This document shows, piece by piece, positions 27,629 to 36,344 of a stretch of 64,000 nt of DNA (positions are counted from its first letter, which is position 1; each line of letters opens with the position of its first letter). Origin of the DNA: Deinococcus hopiensis KR-140 (GTDB lineage Bacteria > Deinococcota > Deinococci > Deinococcales > Deinococcaceae); NCBI RefSeq assembly GCF_900176165.1, contig NZ_FWWU01000011.1, positions 8,001 through 72,000 on the forward strand, written 5' to 3'. Below the pieces are notes generated by a model that was given only the letters and a program-made list of their open reading frames with translations, did no database searches and was not told the origin of the DNA. Made by a program: the position numbers and the translations under genes.

Positions 27629-28912
27629 ATGACGCGTCCTGACCTGAACGCGCCCATCTTCCTCCCTTCCCGGCGGCGGGTGGTCGTCACCGGCCTGGGT
27701 CCCGTCACCCCCATCGGGATCGGTGCGTCCGCCTTTCAAGGCGCCCAGCACCGCGGGTACAGTGGGATCCGCCGCATCACCCGCTTCGACGCCTCCGACC
27801 TGCCCGTACGGATTGCGGGTGAGGTGGACGCGGACCTCAGGCGCTGGGTCGATCCCAGAGAGGCGAGGCGCCTCGACCGCTTCGCGCAACTCGCCCTGGC
27901 TGCTGCGGAGCTCGCCCTGGAGGACGCCCGCCTGGACCCGGTCACCCTCGACCTGGAGCGGACCGGCGTCGTGATCGGGAGCTCAATCGGCGGTATGGAA
28001 ACGTGGGAGGCCCAGACCCGGCTCGCCTTTGAGCGGGGCCTGTCGCGGCTCAGCCCCTTTTTCATCCCGATGCTCATGGCGAACGCCGCCACGGCCCACG
28101 TCGCCATCCGGTACGGCCTGCAAGGCCCCAGCACGGTCCCTGCCACCGCCTGCACCACCGGTGCGGACGCCCTCGGCACCGCGCTGCGTCTCCTGCAGCA
28201 CGGCGAGGCGGACGTCGTCCTCGCGGGCGGCGCGGACGCGCTGGTCACGCCCCTGGTCGTCAGTGCGTTCTCGGTCATGAAAGCGTTGTCCACGAACAAC
28301 GTCTCCCCAGAGGAGGCGAGCCGTCCATTCTCCGCGGGCAGGGACGGCTTCGTGCTCGCGGAAGGTGCGGGCGTGCTGGTGCTGGAGACCCTGGAGCATG
28401 CTCGGGCGCGGTCAGCGCGGATCTATGCCGAACTGTTGGGTTTCGGTCGGGCCACCGACGCGTATCACGTGGCCAATCCCCACCCGGAAGGACGAGGAGC
28501 GGCCCAGGCCATGCGCCGGGCGCTGAAGGATGCGGGCGTTGCCGCGGAGGCGATCGGGTACCTCAACGCGCACGCCACGTCTACTCCCGCCGGAGACCGG
28601 GCGGAGGTGCTCGCCATTCGGGAGGTGTTCGGAGAGCACGCCCCGAAGCTGCTCATTTCAAGCACCAAGAGCATGACCGGGCACAGCCTGGGGGCCTCGG
28701 GGGCTGTGGAGGCCATCGCCACCGTTCAGGCCCTCTTTTCGGGCGTGGTGCCGCCGACCATCAACCTGCGTGAGCCCGACCCGGAACTCACGCTGGACTT
28801 CGTGCCGACTACGGCGCGAGAACACGGCGCCCAGTACGCCCTGTCGAACTCGTTCGCCTTCGGGGGCCATGACGCCGCCCTGCTGTTCGGCGCCTTTCGT
28901 GAACGGGAGTGA
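27629..28912 (+). CDS. fabF: Beta-ketoacyl-ACP synthase II (FabF-like)
   Basis: A 427-residue thiolase-fold condensing enzyme. Starts RRVVVTGLGPVTPIG, with the catalytic Cys in VPATACTTGADALG, first His in YLNAHATSTPAGD, Lys/His in STKSMTGHSLGASG and C-terminal glycine loop NSFAFGGHDAALLF. It extends acyl chains with malonyl-ACP. The usual GGxN near the end reads GGHD. The ATG at 27629 is preferred to upstream starts because the conserved core begins soon after. As an accessory copy near a thioesterase remnant it may have belonged to a small fatty-acid or polyketide-like cluster; it is unlikely to be the only FabF. Confidence 0.88.
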   Translation: MTRPDLNAPIFLPSRRRVVVTGLGPVTPIGIGASAFQGAQHRGYSGIRRITRFDASDLPVRIAGEVDADLRRWVDPREARRLDRFAQLALAAAELALEDARLDPVTLDLERTGVVIGSSIGGMETWEAQTRLAFERGLSRLSPFFIPMLMANAATAHVAIRYGLQGPSTVPATACTTGADALGTALRLLQHGEADVVLAGGADALVTPLVVSAFSVMKALSTNNVSPEEASRPFSAGRDGFVLAEGAGVLVLETLEHARARSARIYAELLGFGRATDAYHVANPHPEGRGAAQAMRRALKDAGVAAEAIGYLNAHATSTPAGDRAEVLAIREVFGEHAPKLLISSTKSMTGHSLGASGAVEAIATVQALFSGVVPPTINLREPDPELTLDFVPTTAREHGAQYALSNSFAFGGHDAALLFGAFRERE

Positions 28913-29428
28913 TCCCCGCGGCTGAAGATTCTCAACCTGTCCGCATCCGCACGTTTTCCTGGCAGGGCCCGCTGTTCGGTTCCCACCCCGTGAGCGGTCT
29001 GGACTCCCTGCGCGCCATGGACCGCAGCGAACTGCCGGTGCCCTCCGTGATGGCCGCGCTTGGCTCTGACGACGTCCCTCCCGAAGCCGAGCGCGGCCGG
29101 GTGACATTTTTCCTCGACCCGCAGGAATACCACAACCCAATCGGCAGCGTCCACGGCAGCGTGTTCGCCACGCTGCTCCCATTCGGCAATGGGCTACAGC
29201 GTGCATTCCGCCCTTGCGGCGGGTCTGGAATACACGACGCCGGAGTTCAAGGTGGGCTTCGTCCGTGCGTTTCGGGTGGAGACGAAGCGGGTCCGCTGTG
29301 CCGGCCAGGTCCTCTCCACAAGACGGCCGCGTAGAGGACGGGGCGGGGAAGCTGTACGCCCACGCCACCACGACCTGCCTCGCCTTTCGTGCTTTCGGCG
29401 AGGTGATCGGCGCGCGAAGACCATCTGA
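28909..29428 (+). pseudogene. PaaI-type hotdog thioesterase, frameshifted
   Basis: Three frames in order: RTFSWQGPLFGSHPVSGL with FFLDPQEYHNPIGSVHGSVF to about 29185; then MGYSVHSALAAGLEYTTPEF and VGFVRAFRVETKRVRCAGQV to about 29320; then GAGKLYAHATTTCLAFRA. The HNPIGSVHG motif is the PaaI signature. Two frameshifts abolish function. GTG 28909 overlaps the FabF stop. Confidence 0.7.
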
Positions 29429-29527
29429 GCGCCCTCCCATACCTCTGGCCCTGTTCGGAGCTTGAGGCCTGATCCAGCGGTGAGAAGTACTCGAAACGTG
29501 CGCCTGCTCGGCAGGCCTTTGGGGCCT

Positions 29528-31567
29528 TTACCGTGTCCAGCCGTGCTCATAGCAGTACGCCCAGGTTTCGCCGGGCTCAGCGCTGTGAATCACTGGGTGG
29601 GTCCGCGTGCGGGCGTGCTGGGTCGCGTGCCTGTTTTTCGAGGAATCGCAGCAGCCCACATGTCCGCACGTCATGCAGGTGCGCAGGTGAACCCAGGTGT
29701 CGCCCAGCGCAATGCATTCCAGGCAGACGTCAGCTTCCGGGAACACCGGCCCCGAGGCTGCCAGGGCGTGTTCGCACTGCGCCTGCTGCTCTGGAGTGAG
29801 GCTGACCGCTGGCCGCTCAGCGAGGTGCCGGGCGATCTCGGCGCGGCTGAATTCCGGGGGAGTCAGCAGGTCCAGGATTCCAGCGGCAATTTCCTTTCGC
29901 GGTGTCAGCACGTGCCGCGCTCCCAGCGCCTTAAGGTGATTTAAGTCGTCGGGGGTTTCGGCCCGCGTGATCACGGGCAGTTCCGGTGCCACCGTGCGGG
30001 CCACGCTCACTGCGCGGGCCGTCATTTCCGCATCGTCGTCCGCAATGACCAAGACGCGGGCCGAGGCGAGCCCCAGGTCGCGCAGCAAGCCGGCCCGGGT
30101 GTAGTCGGCGATGAGGACTGGGGCGCCACGCCCCGAAAGTTCGCTCGCTCCGTCTGGACTGCGGGTGATGACGCTGTACGGCACCCCTGCGCGCGACAGT
30201 GCGCGAGCCGCGAGCCGCGCATGCGCTCCATACCCGGCGAACACCACCCGGTCTGCCACGGGCAGCGCAGCCCCATGATCCTCTGCGGCCGGTTCCTCCA
30301 CCGGGGCGCGCATGGGTTGCGGCAACCGGCCCACCAGCGGCCCGGCCAGGGCACCGAGGGTGGGCGTCAGCACCATCAGCAGCACCGTTGCGGCGATAAA
30401 TACCTGCGTGCCCTGTGCGCCCAGTCCCGCGAAGCTCAGGCCCAACGCGGTGCCTGCGGCCGCCAGCACGAAGGAGAACTCGCCCACTTGCGCTGTCAGG
30501 AGCGCCACCGGCAGGGCCACCTGGGGGGGTTCGCCCAGCAGCCGGGCACTCAGGGCGGTCATCACCACTTTGATCGCAGCGATCAGGAGCACCGCCCCCA
30601 GCACGGCGGGCAGGTGGGCCAGGAGGAAGGCTGGGTCCAGTTGCAATCCCACCGACAGGAAAAACGCGGCGCTGAACAGCACCTGAAGGGGAAGAATTTC
30701 ACCCAGCGCCTGCATGCCGTAGCGGCTCTCGCTCACCAGCAGGCCAGCCAGGAAGGCCCCCAGCGCGAGGCTGACGCCCGCCATGGCAGTCAGGCTCGCT
30801 GTCCCAAAGCAAAGGGCCACCACGGTGAGGAGAAAGATCTCGGTGCTGCACGTCCTGGCCACCACCTCCATGACGGGAGGCACGAGGCGGCGCGCCGCGA
30901 CGAGCACAAAGGCAATGATGCCGACCGCTTTGATCAGCGCGAAGGCAACGCCGCCCAGCCCTCCGCCCTGCCCCGCCAGCATGGGGATCAGCAGCACCAT
31001 CAGCACCACCGCGAGGTCCTGGAAGATCAGCACGCCCAGTGCCACCTGACCGGTGCGCGCGCCCGTCTCGCCCCGCTCGCCGAGCAGGCGCATTACGATG
31101 GCCGTGCTCGACAGGGCGACCAGGCAACCGGTAAAAACGGCGTTCTGCCCGCTCACTCCAAAGGCGAGCAGGGCTCCAGCAACGGCACCGACCGTCAATC
31201 CCGTCTGAAGGCCGCCCCCCAGGAAAATCAGCCGGGCGATGCGCGTGAGCCTCTCCAGGCTGAACTCGACCCCGATGGTAAAGAGCAGCAGCATAACGCC
31301 GACCTCGCTCACCGCGGAGATCAGGGCCGGGTCGCGGATCAGCCCCAAGACGCCCGGTCCGACGAGTACACCCGCAAGCAGAAAACCAATGATGGGTACC
31401 AGCCGCGCCCGAAAAGACAGGTATGCGGCGAGCGCCGAAACCAGCAGGAGCAGGGTCAGGTGCAGGAGAAACTCAGGGGGACCGGTGTGGACGGCCCCAC
31501 CTTCCGCAGCGAGGGCTGGCCCAGTCCCAAGCGTACATGCAGCGAGCGCGGAAAGCAGACGAAACAT
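29528..31567 (-). CDS. CPA2 (Kef-type) cation:proton antiporter with RCK/TrkA-N domain and C-terminal UBP zinc finger
   Basis: A 679-residue protein. After a signal-like start come about 12 transmembrane helices of a Na+/H+ exchanger domain (LVPIIGFLLAGVLVGPGVLG, LGVLIFQDLAVVLMVLLIP). Residues about 410-560 form a TrkA-N/RCK-like nucleotide-binding region (VVFAGYGAHARLAARAL). The last 75 residues are a ubiquitin-protease-type zinc finger: CLECIALGDTWVHLRTC, CGHVGCCDSS, HARTRTHPVIHS and EPGETWAYCYEHGW, with all Cys/His ligands. Start 31567 is chosen because hydrophobic MFRLLSALAACTLG follows; a GTG 5 codons upstream is possible. The protein probably exchanges K+ or Na+ for H+; the finger's ligand is unknown. 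Confidence 0.85.
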   Translation of the reverse strand: MFRLLSALAACTLGTGPALAAEGGAVHTGPPEFLLHLTLLLLVSALAAYLSFRARLVPIIGFLLAGVLVGPGVLGLIRDPALISAVSEVGVMLLLFTIGVEFSLERLTRIARLIFLGGGLQTGLTVGAVAGALLAFGVSGQNAVFTGCLVALSSTAIVMRLLGERGETGARTGQVALGVLIFQDLAVVLMVLLIPMLAGQGGGLGGVAFALIKAVGIIAFVLVAARRLVPPVMEVVARTCSTEIFLLTVVALCFGTASLTAMAGVSLALGAFLAGLLVSESRYGMQALGEILPLQVLFSAAFFLSVGLQLDPAFLLAHLPAVLGAVLLIAAIKVVMTALSARLLGEPPQVALPVALLTAQVGEFSFVLAAAGTALGLSFAGLGAQGTQVFIAATVLLMVLTPTLGALAGPLVGRLPQPMRAPVEEPAAEDHGAALPVADRVVFAGYGAHARLAARALSRAGVPYSVITRSPDGASELSGRGAPVLIADYTRAGLLRDLGLASARVLVIADDDAEMTARAVSVARTVAPELPVITRAETPDDLNHLKALGARHVLTPRKEIAAGILDLLTPPEFSRAEIARHLAERPAVSLTPEQQAQCEHALAASGPVFPEADVCLECIALGDTWVHLRTCMTCGHVGCCDSSKNRHATQHARTRTHPVIHSAEPGETWAYCYEHGWTR

Positions 31568-31592
31568 GGAGCAGTCTGGCACGTCACGCTTG

Positions 31593-31614
31593 CGTACGAA
31601 ATACGTTTCGTACG
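31593..31614. promoter_or_regulatory. Palindromic operator upstream of the antiporter
   Basis: Arms CGTACGAAA and TTTCGTACG surround TACG, 26 bp upstream of the antiporter start. The symmetry fits a TetR- or MarR-type dimer. No regulator gene adjoins it. Confidence 0.6.
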
Positions 31615-31739
31615 GTCACCCGCCTGCATTTCTCGGCGTTGCGGTCGACGTAAATGCTGATCTCGCGGCGCAACGTGAACTCCACCTGAAGGGTGCCGAA
31701 CAGCACCTCCGTCAGGCGCCTGATCCAGGTGCTGCAAAG

Positions 31740-32440
31740 GGCCGAACAGCTAACAGGCCAGACCCAGGAAGAGGTTGCCCAGGACGGCTCGCCTGGGCGA
31801 ACGCGAGTCTGAACGCTTCCATGGCCGCCGTCAGGAAGGCAAGGTCGCTGAAATTCACCGAATGGTGTGTGCCGGAGAGGAGCGTCGCCCGTACGTCCGT
31901 CACCTATCCTTGCGTCCCCGTCTGCAGCGCGGCCTCCAGCCCTTTGTGAATGCCGGTGAGGTCAGTCCCCGGCACGCTGCCGCCCGTCTGCTTGCGGAGC
32001 ACATGGTCGGTTGTGGCGCTGCCCCGCACCGTTTCGCGGTAGGCGACGCTGGCATCTCTTGGCCGGGACATCATACCGAATAATAATGATTTTCACTCAT
32101 ACGGCTATGAGAGTCATATCTATTTAAGTCTTCCCAGACATGATCTATATCCTCACCACACATCTGTCCATATACAGGAATCACTTTGATTCCGTATCAC
32201 ACCCTGCTTGCGGGTCACGCGCTCCATCACCACGTCGGGGTGGAATTCGCCCTTGCCGCTCACCAGGCTCCGTCCGGAGTCTGGATCGCTCGCCAGGCGC
32301 AGGGTGGGGTCTTCTTCAACCAAGTGAGGGCAGACAGGACCAAGGTGGCTATTGTTCTGCGTGGTCCTTCCGTCGTGTCCACCCGCCTTGACACTGATAA
32401 AGGGAAGGTGCCGGTCTGGCGCTGCGTTGGTGGCAGGTAC
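31740..32440 (-). pseudogene. EF-G-like translation factor remnant, split by a MITE
   Basis: Reverse-strand pieces match EF-G domains III and IV: LVEEDPTLRLASDPDSGRSL, VSGKGEFHPDVVMERVTRKQ (32195-32350), then after the MITE VAYRETVRGSATTDHVLRKQ-TGG, GIHKGLEAALQTGTQG and VTDVRATLLSGTHHSVNFSD-LAFLTAAMEAFRLAFAQA (to about 31780). The GTP-binding domain is missing and frameshifts separate the parts. It may derive from an EF-G-2 or ribosomal-protection protein; which one cannot be told. Confidence 0.65.
32074..32196. mobile_element. MITE of IS630 type, copy 1
   Basis: About 123 bp, AT-rich, flanked by TA and inserted in the EF-G-like remnant. The left end TACCGAATAATAATGATTTT and the inverted right end TACGGAATCAAAGTGATTCC are similar. 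Internal sequence (GATTTTCAC, TGAGAG, ATCACTTTG) is shared with the copy at 42539-42660. It has no coding capacity. Confidence 0.65.
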
Positions 32441-32476
32441 CCAGGGCTTGGGAGAAGGGCGCTGCAACGGCTCCGC

Positions 32477-33421
32477 TTACCGTGGGCGCAGAGGCTCCGG
32501 ACGGTCCTGGCGCTGTCCGGGCCAGTTTGCCAGTGTGGCTCCAACCAGAATCACGGCGGCAGCCCCCCACACGGCAGGCGGCAGACGTTCGTGCAGTGCG
32601 GCGGCGCTGAGCACCAGGGCGATGGCCGGGGCGAGCGTGTTCCAGACGCTCGTTCGGGCGGCACCGAGGATCCGCGTTCCATTCGCCCAGGCCAGATAGG
32701 CGATGACATTGGCTCCTAGGGCGCTGAGAGTTACGCCCAGCCAGGCAAAGAGGGGAACGTTATGAGCGCGCGGCAGGTGGGTGAGCGCCCACGCCACATA
32801 CGGCAGACAGCCGAGGACCAGACTGAACGCGACGAATGGCAACGCCCCGAGCCGCTGGGTCAGGGGGCGGTTCCAGAGGGTATACATGGCCCAGGCGGTG
32901 GCGGCGGCCAGGAGCCATCCCAGACCCGACAGGGACACAGGCGTCCCGGGCTGCCGCGTGACGGCCAACAGGGCGAGCAGGCCAGCGAACGCGACGGTCA
33001 CCCCTCCCGCCTGACGCCTGCTCGGCCGCTGGCCCAGCAGTAGCCCCAGTGGAATCACCAGCACGGGCACGACGCCGTTGACCAGGCCTGCCACCCCCGC
33101 TGGACTCGCACCGATGCCTGCCAGGAAAAACGTCTGGAACACCGAGTTGCCCAGCAGGCCCACCGCCGCCACCTGACCCCAGGTCCGGGCGTCCCAGCGG
33201 GGCCAGCCGTGGGCACGCACAGCCAGAACCAGCAACACGGTACCGGCGATCAGGAAGCGGCCGAGGTTGATGGTCTCGGCATTCAGGTGGGCGAGCAAGG
33301 CCTTGAGCAGCACCACGTTTGCGCCCCACAGAAACACGGTAAGGAGCACGCCGGTCAGGGCCTGCCGCGTCGCAGTCTGGGTGGGCGTTGACGAGGAGGA
33401 GAGGGCCACGCGGACGAGCAT
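32477..33421 (-). CDS. DMT-superfamily (EamA-type) transporter
   Basis: A 314-residue protein with about ten helices and two EamA repeats; motifs LTVFLWGANVVLLKALLAHL and ETINLGRFLIAGTVLLVLAV. The reverse ATG at 33421 follows AAAGGG by 1-3 nt, and the frame extends 14 codons upstream, so a start at 33463 cannot be excluded. Paralogous in fold, not closely similar in sequence, to the transporter at 4447. Substrate unknown. Confidence 0.83.
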   Translation of the reverse strand: MLVRVALSSSSTPTQTATRQALTGVLLTVFLWGANVVLLKALLAHLNAETINLGRFLIAGTVLLVLAVRAHGWPRWDARTWGQVAAVGLLGNSVFQTFFLAGIGASPAGVAGLVNGVVPVLVIPLGLLLGQRPSRRQAGGVTVAFAGLLALLAVTRQPGTPVSLSGLGWLLAAATAWAMYTLWNRPLTQRLGALPFVAFSLVLGCLPYVAWALTHLPRAHNVPLFAWLGVTLSALGANVIAYLAWANGTRILGAARTSVWNTLAPAIALVLSAAALHERLPPAVWGAAAVILVGATLANWPGQRQDRPEPLRPR

Positions 33422-33519
33422 ACCCTTTCGCCGAAACCCTGCCGCGTCTGGCCTTTCCGGCACCTGTTGAGCGGCATTCGCCGTCCCCGTTCCGCCAGGC
33501 GCTGAAGACCAGGGATGGG

Positions 33520-33756
33520 TCAGGGATACAGGTCAAACCCCCCCTCGTTGAGCCGCTGCTCCAGCCGCGTCTTGGCTGCCCGAATCTGCTCCATGGTGGC
33601 CGCCTCAAAGTAGACCTTGATGGGCCTACCGGGACGACTACGGGCCGTATCCCACGTGACCTCGGCCAGCTCTGCGTGGTCACGGAGTTGCTTAAGCGCG
33701 GCTTTAACGGCTTTTTCGGGAACGCCTGCGTGAATGGCCATATCGTCTTTGATCAC
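33520..33756 (-). CDS. Small winged-helix-like protein
   Basis: A 78-residue frame from GTG 33756: IKDDMAIHAGVPEKAVKAAL looks like a helix-turn-helix, followed by a basic region RSRPGRPIKVYFEAATMEQI. The frame is open upstream for several codons, so the N-terminus is uncertain. Possibly a transcriptional regulator; no clear family. The next 400 bp (33757-34155) contain no supported gene. Confidence 0.45.
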   Translation of the reverse strand: MIKDDMAIHAGVPEKAVKAALKQLRDHAELAEVTWDTARSRPGRPIKVYFEAATMEQIRAAKTRLEQRLNEGGFDLYP

Positions 33757-34155
33757 GCCGTACCGTAGCAGAGGTCTGGGGACTGGTCGGCGAAAGCGCC
33801 CCGCAACTTTGTGGGATGGTCGGCGTTGGGTTGCTCATCGTCGGGACGCTCGTTTGGAGCATTCCCCGATTCGAGGGTCCAGGAGGACCAGCGGACGTTC
33901 CCCCTTCCACCGGCTCTCACCCTCCCTTGAGTGTCGCAAGGCCCGGCGCGCCGTGTCATTTCGGCACGCTCGGATACTCGTGCTCCGCGCTTTCTCCGTC
34001 TCCTCGTCCTGAGGCTCGAACACCTCCTCAGCACAGGCCTCATCAGTAGAAAGCTTCCCTCATAAACGGGGGTAGAGTTTGGGGGAAGGCGGTGCTCGTT
34101 TGCTTCGCGCCAAGTCAAGGCGCATACGCCTGTATCTCATTTCCTGGGGAGGACA

Positions 34156-35788
34156 GTGAAACTCCTGCTTACTTCGGCTGGCATTAAAAACCCGAGCATT
34201 CATGCCGCGCTACTCGACCTCCTGGGGAAGCCGATCTATGCATTCCCACAGCAATTTACTCCTTTTCCGGTGGACCTGACATGGCTGATCGGGAATTCAT
34301 TAGACCTCTTGCGAAAGTCATGATCGGCAGGCTTGTGTGAGGTTGCGCAGGGCCGCGGTGAGCTGAAGCCGGCGCGCAAACCGACGCCGCTGATGTCGGT
34401 ACACGCCCTTCAACACGCGGAAGATCTTCATGCGGCGAATCACATGTAGGATACCCTGCCGGATATAGGTCAGCACACGGTTCTCCTGGCGCTGCTCCGC
34501 GGACAGAGGTGGGCGCGAGCGTCGCCTTGTGGGTGATGGCGTGCCTGTGACTTCTCCACAAGCCCTGATACCCAGCATCTCCAATCAGCGCCGTTTGGTG
34601 AGGAAAACGGACGTCTGACGAACCCAACAGCTTCAGGTCGTGAACTGCTCCAGCGCTTGTGGCGGTGCTCAGGATGCGCTGCGTCACGGTGCAGATGACC
34701 AGCTGAAATTTCAGGGTGTGGCACTTTTTCTTCCCGCTGTACCAAGCGCGCTGCTTTTTTTGGGCCGTTCACAGGGCACTTCAGCTGCATCGACCGCAAC
34801 GATGCTGTGCACGAGTTGCGCTTCCTGAAACACGCGTTTCTTGGGCATCTGGAACCGTGCACTGGCGATCAGAGCCGCTTCCACGCGTTCCACCGTGCGG
34901 TGCACGCCATGCTCATGCACGCCCCAGTCGTCACCCAGGTGCGCGAAGGTACGCTGCTCGCGCCAGAATTCCAGCGTGACTGAGCAATTGTTCCGCCACG
35001 CTGAGTGCGGCTGGGCGCCCAGACTTCTTCTTCCGTCCTTCGCGTCGCATCAGCACCTCTTCCATCTCGGCAAAGGTCTCCGGGTAGACCCCGGTGCGTC
35101 GACGAAACTGCTTGCGATTCATCTTCAGTGTGCGTGTCAGACGGTCTCGCTCCACCCGGCCAGCTTAGTCCAAGACTTTTGCAAGAGGCCTATTAATGGT
35201 TCAACCGCCAGCCCCATGTATGAACTGGGTTGAAAGTCGTTGGGCGTGCTGGAACTCACCGCACTGCCCAGCATTAAAAAAGAGTATTGGGCTGCTATTC
35301 AGGAGGCGGACGCCCTGCTGGTATATGGCGGCGACGTCGTGTGCCTGAGCTGCTGGACGCGGGAGTCCGAATTAGAGAACCTCCTGCCGTCGCTGCGAGA
35401 GACGGTCTATGTGGGGATTAGCGCGGGTAGCATGGTCACGGCCCCTGTCTTCGGAGAGACGTACGATGACCCTGAGACGCCCTTTGTCATCAGTGCGGGG
35501 ATGGGGCTGGTAGATTTCGCGTTGCTTTTACACCTGGATCACGAGAACCATCCAGAGCGTTCTTCAGCCAAGGTAGAGAGAATGGCCGCCGAGGTCCCCG
35601 TGCCAACCTATTGGATTGACGACGAGACCGCCATCAAGGTGACGGATGGAACCCTCGAAGCCGTCTCTGAAGGGCGTTGGGAACTTAAACCCGTCTCTGC
35701 TGCCCCTCTGACCCGTACTTTCCGCGGAGGGCTGTGCCCTTTCCTACTGTTCCTCGGGATGTTTGTCAAAAAGAGATCCTCTTTTTGA
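34156..35788 (+). pseudogene. Peptidase E-like (S51) protein, split by IS5 insertion and a nonsense codon
   Basis: The 5' part (34156-34301) reads KLLLTSAGIKNPSIHAALLD-LLGKPI. After the IS, 35192 onward continues STASPMYELG, an in-frame TGA where Trp is usual (ELGWKSLGVLEL), then LELTALPSI, DALLVYGGDVV, the nucleophile motif VGISAGSMV, GLVDFALLLHLDHE and YWIDDETAIKVTDGTLEAVS. This order is typical of aspartyl dipeptidase/type 1 glutamine amidotransferase-like proteins. The GTG follows GGGGAGG. The 3' end runs into a dispersed repeat copy. Confidence 0.78.
34302..35191 (-). mobile_element. IS5-family insertion sequence, degenerate transposase
   Basis: The 890-bp element has imperfect terminal repeats (AGACCTCTTGCGAAAGTC and inverted AGGCCTCTTGCAAAAGTC) and is flanked by ATT on both sides, a probable 3-bp target duplication. 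The reverse-strand transposase lies in pieces: LKMNRKQFRRRTGVYPETFA (35155 on), GVHEHGVHRTVERVEAALIA with VDAAEVPCERPKKS, DAGYQGLWRSH, and MKIFRVLKGVYRHQRRRFAR. Several frameshifts make it inactive now, although it clearly jumped into the peptidase E-like gene. Confidence 0.75.
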
Positions 35789-35856
35789 TCGATCAGCGAG
35801 AGCAGCCCTCAATGCGTGTTGCCAAGAACGCAGCTGTGGGGGGTGTCCTTCAACTC
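35758..35856 (-). repeat. Dispersed two-hairpin repeat, copy 4 (partial, reverse)
   Basis: On the reverse strand it reads GAAGGACACCCCCCACAGCT and ends in a hairpin TCAAAAAGAG-GAT-CTCTTTTTGA. This matches the 3' two thirds of the copy at 48507-48630. Confidence 0.55.
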
Positions 35857-35879
35857 CCAATATAATTTGGACAAATACT

Positions 35880-36344
35880 CTAGGCGACCACCAACGTTTG
35901 AGGGGCAGCCTGCTTGATACGCATCAGAAAAAAGGCGAGCTGACGTTTGGTCTCGTTGCCGCATTCCTGACAGACACGCTCCAGCTCGTCGTCCCGCAGT
36001 GCCTGAGCGGCCTGCTCCAGAACAGTCCAGCAGAGTTGCACTTCATTCGCCAGCAACCAGAGGTCGTGCAGGTCTCGCAGCAGCGCCAAGCTCCCCTGAC
36101 GTGGTCCATGAAACAGCGCGTTTTCCAGATTCTCCGGTTCAGAATTCTTGTTTTCCTTGTACTTCTGCACCAGCGGTTTCAAATGACCGAGGTGTTTCCT
36201 GGACCAGGCGGCGAGTAGCTGACAGGTTTCGTAAATATCGGGCTCGTCCTGATGATGTTCGGCCACTTTCGACAGTGCGTCCACCAGCCGCTCTTCGCTG
36301 CCGTGCACCAATCCGAGGTAATTTCCGACGTGCATATCAACCAT
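35880..36344 (-). CDS. Hypothetical helical protein partner of the molybdopterin oxidoreductase
   Basis: A 154-residue, mostly alpha-helical protein: HVGNYLGLVHGSEERLVDAL, ETCQLLAAWSRKHLGHLKPL, GLLRDLHDLWLLANEV-like helix and CQECGNETKRQLAFFL. The pattern suggests a ferritin-like or DUF892-like bundle but iron ligands are not clear. Its ATG at 36344 overlaps the end of the oxidoreductase gene by 8 nt, so the two are translationally coupled and probably act together. Confidence 0.7.
   Translation of the reverse strand: MVDMHVGNYLGLVHGSEERLVDALSKVAEHHQDEPDIYETCQLLAAWSRKHLGHLKPLVQKYKENKNSEPENLENALFHGPRQGSLALLRDLHDLWLLANEVQLCWTVLEQAAQALRDDELERVCQECGNETKRQLAFFLMRIKQAAPQTLVVA

Noticed and set aside
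30221..31660. 479-codon forward frame opposite the antiporter
   Set aside because: Rich in Q, H, G and R, typical of antisense translation of a membrane-protein gene; no domain.
35222..35230. Selenocysteine or other recoding at the TGA in the peptidase E-like gene
   Set aside because: The family has Trp here, no SECIS-like element is evident and the gene is already split by an IS; a nonsense mutation is simpler.
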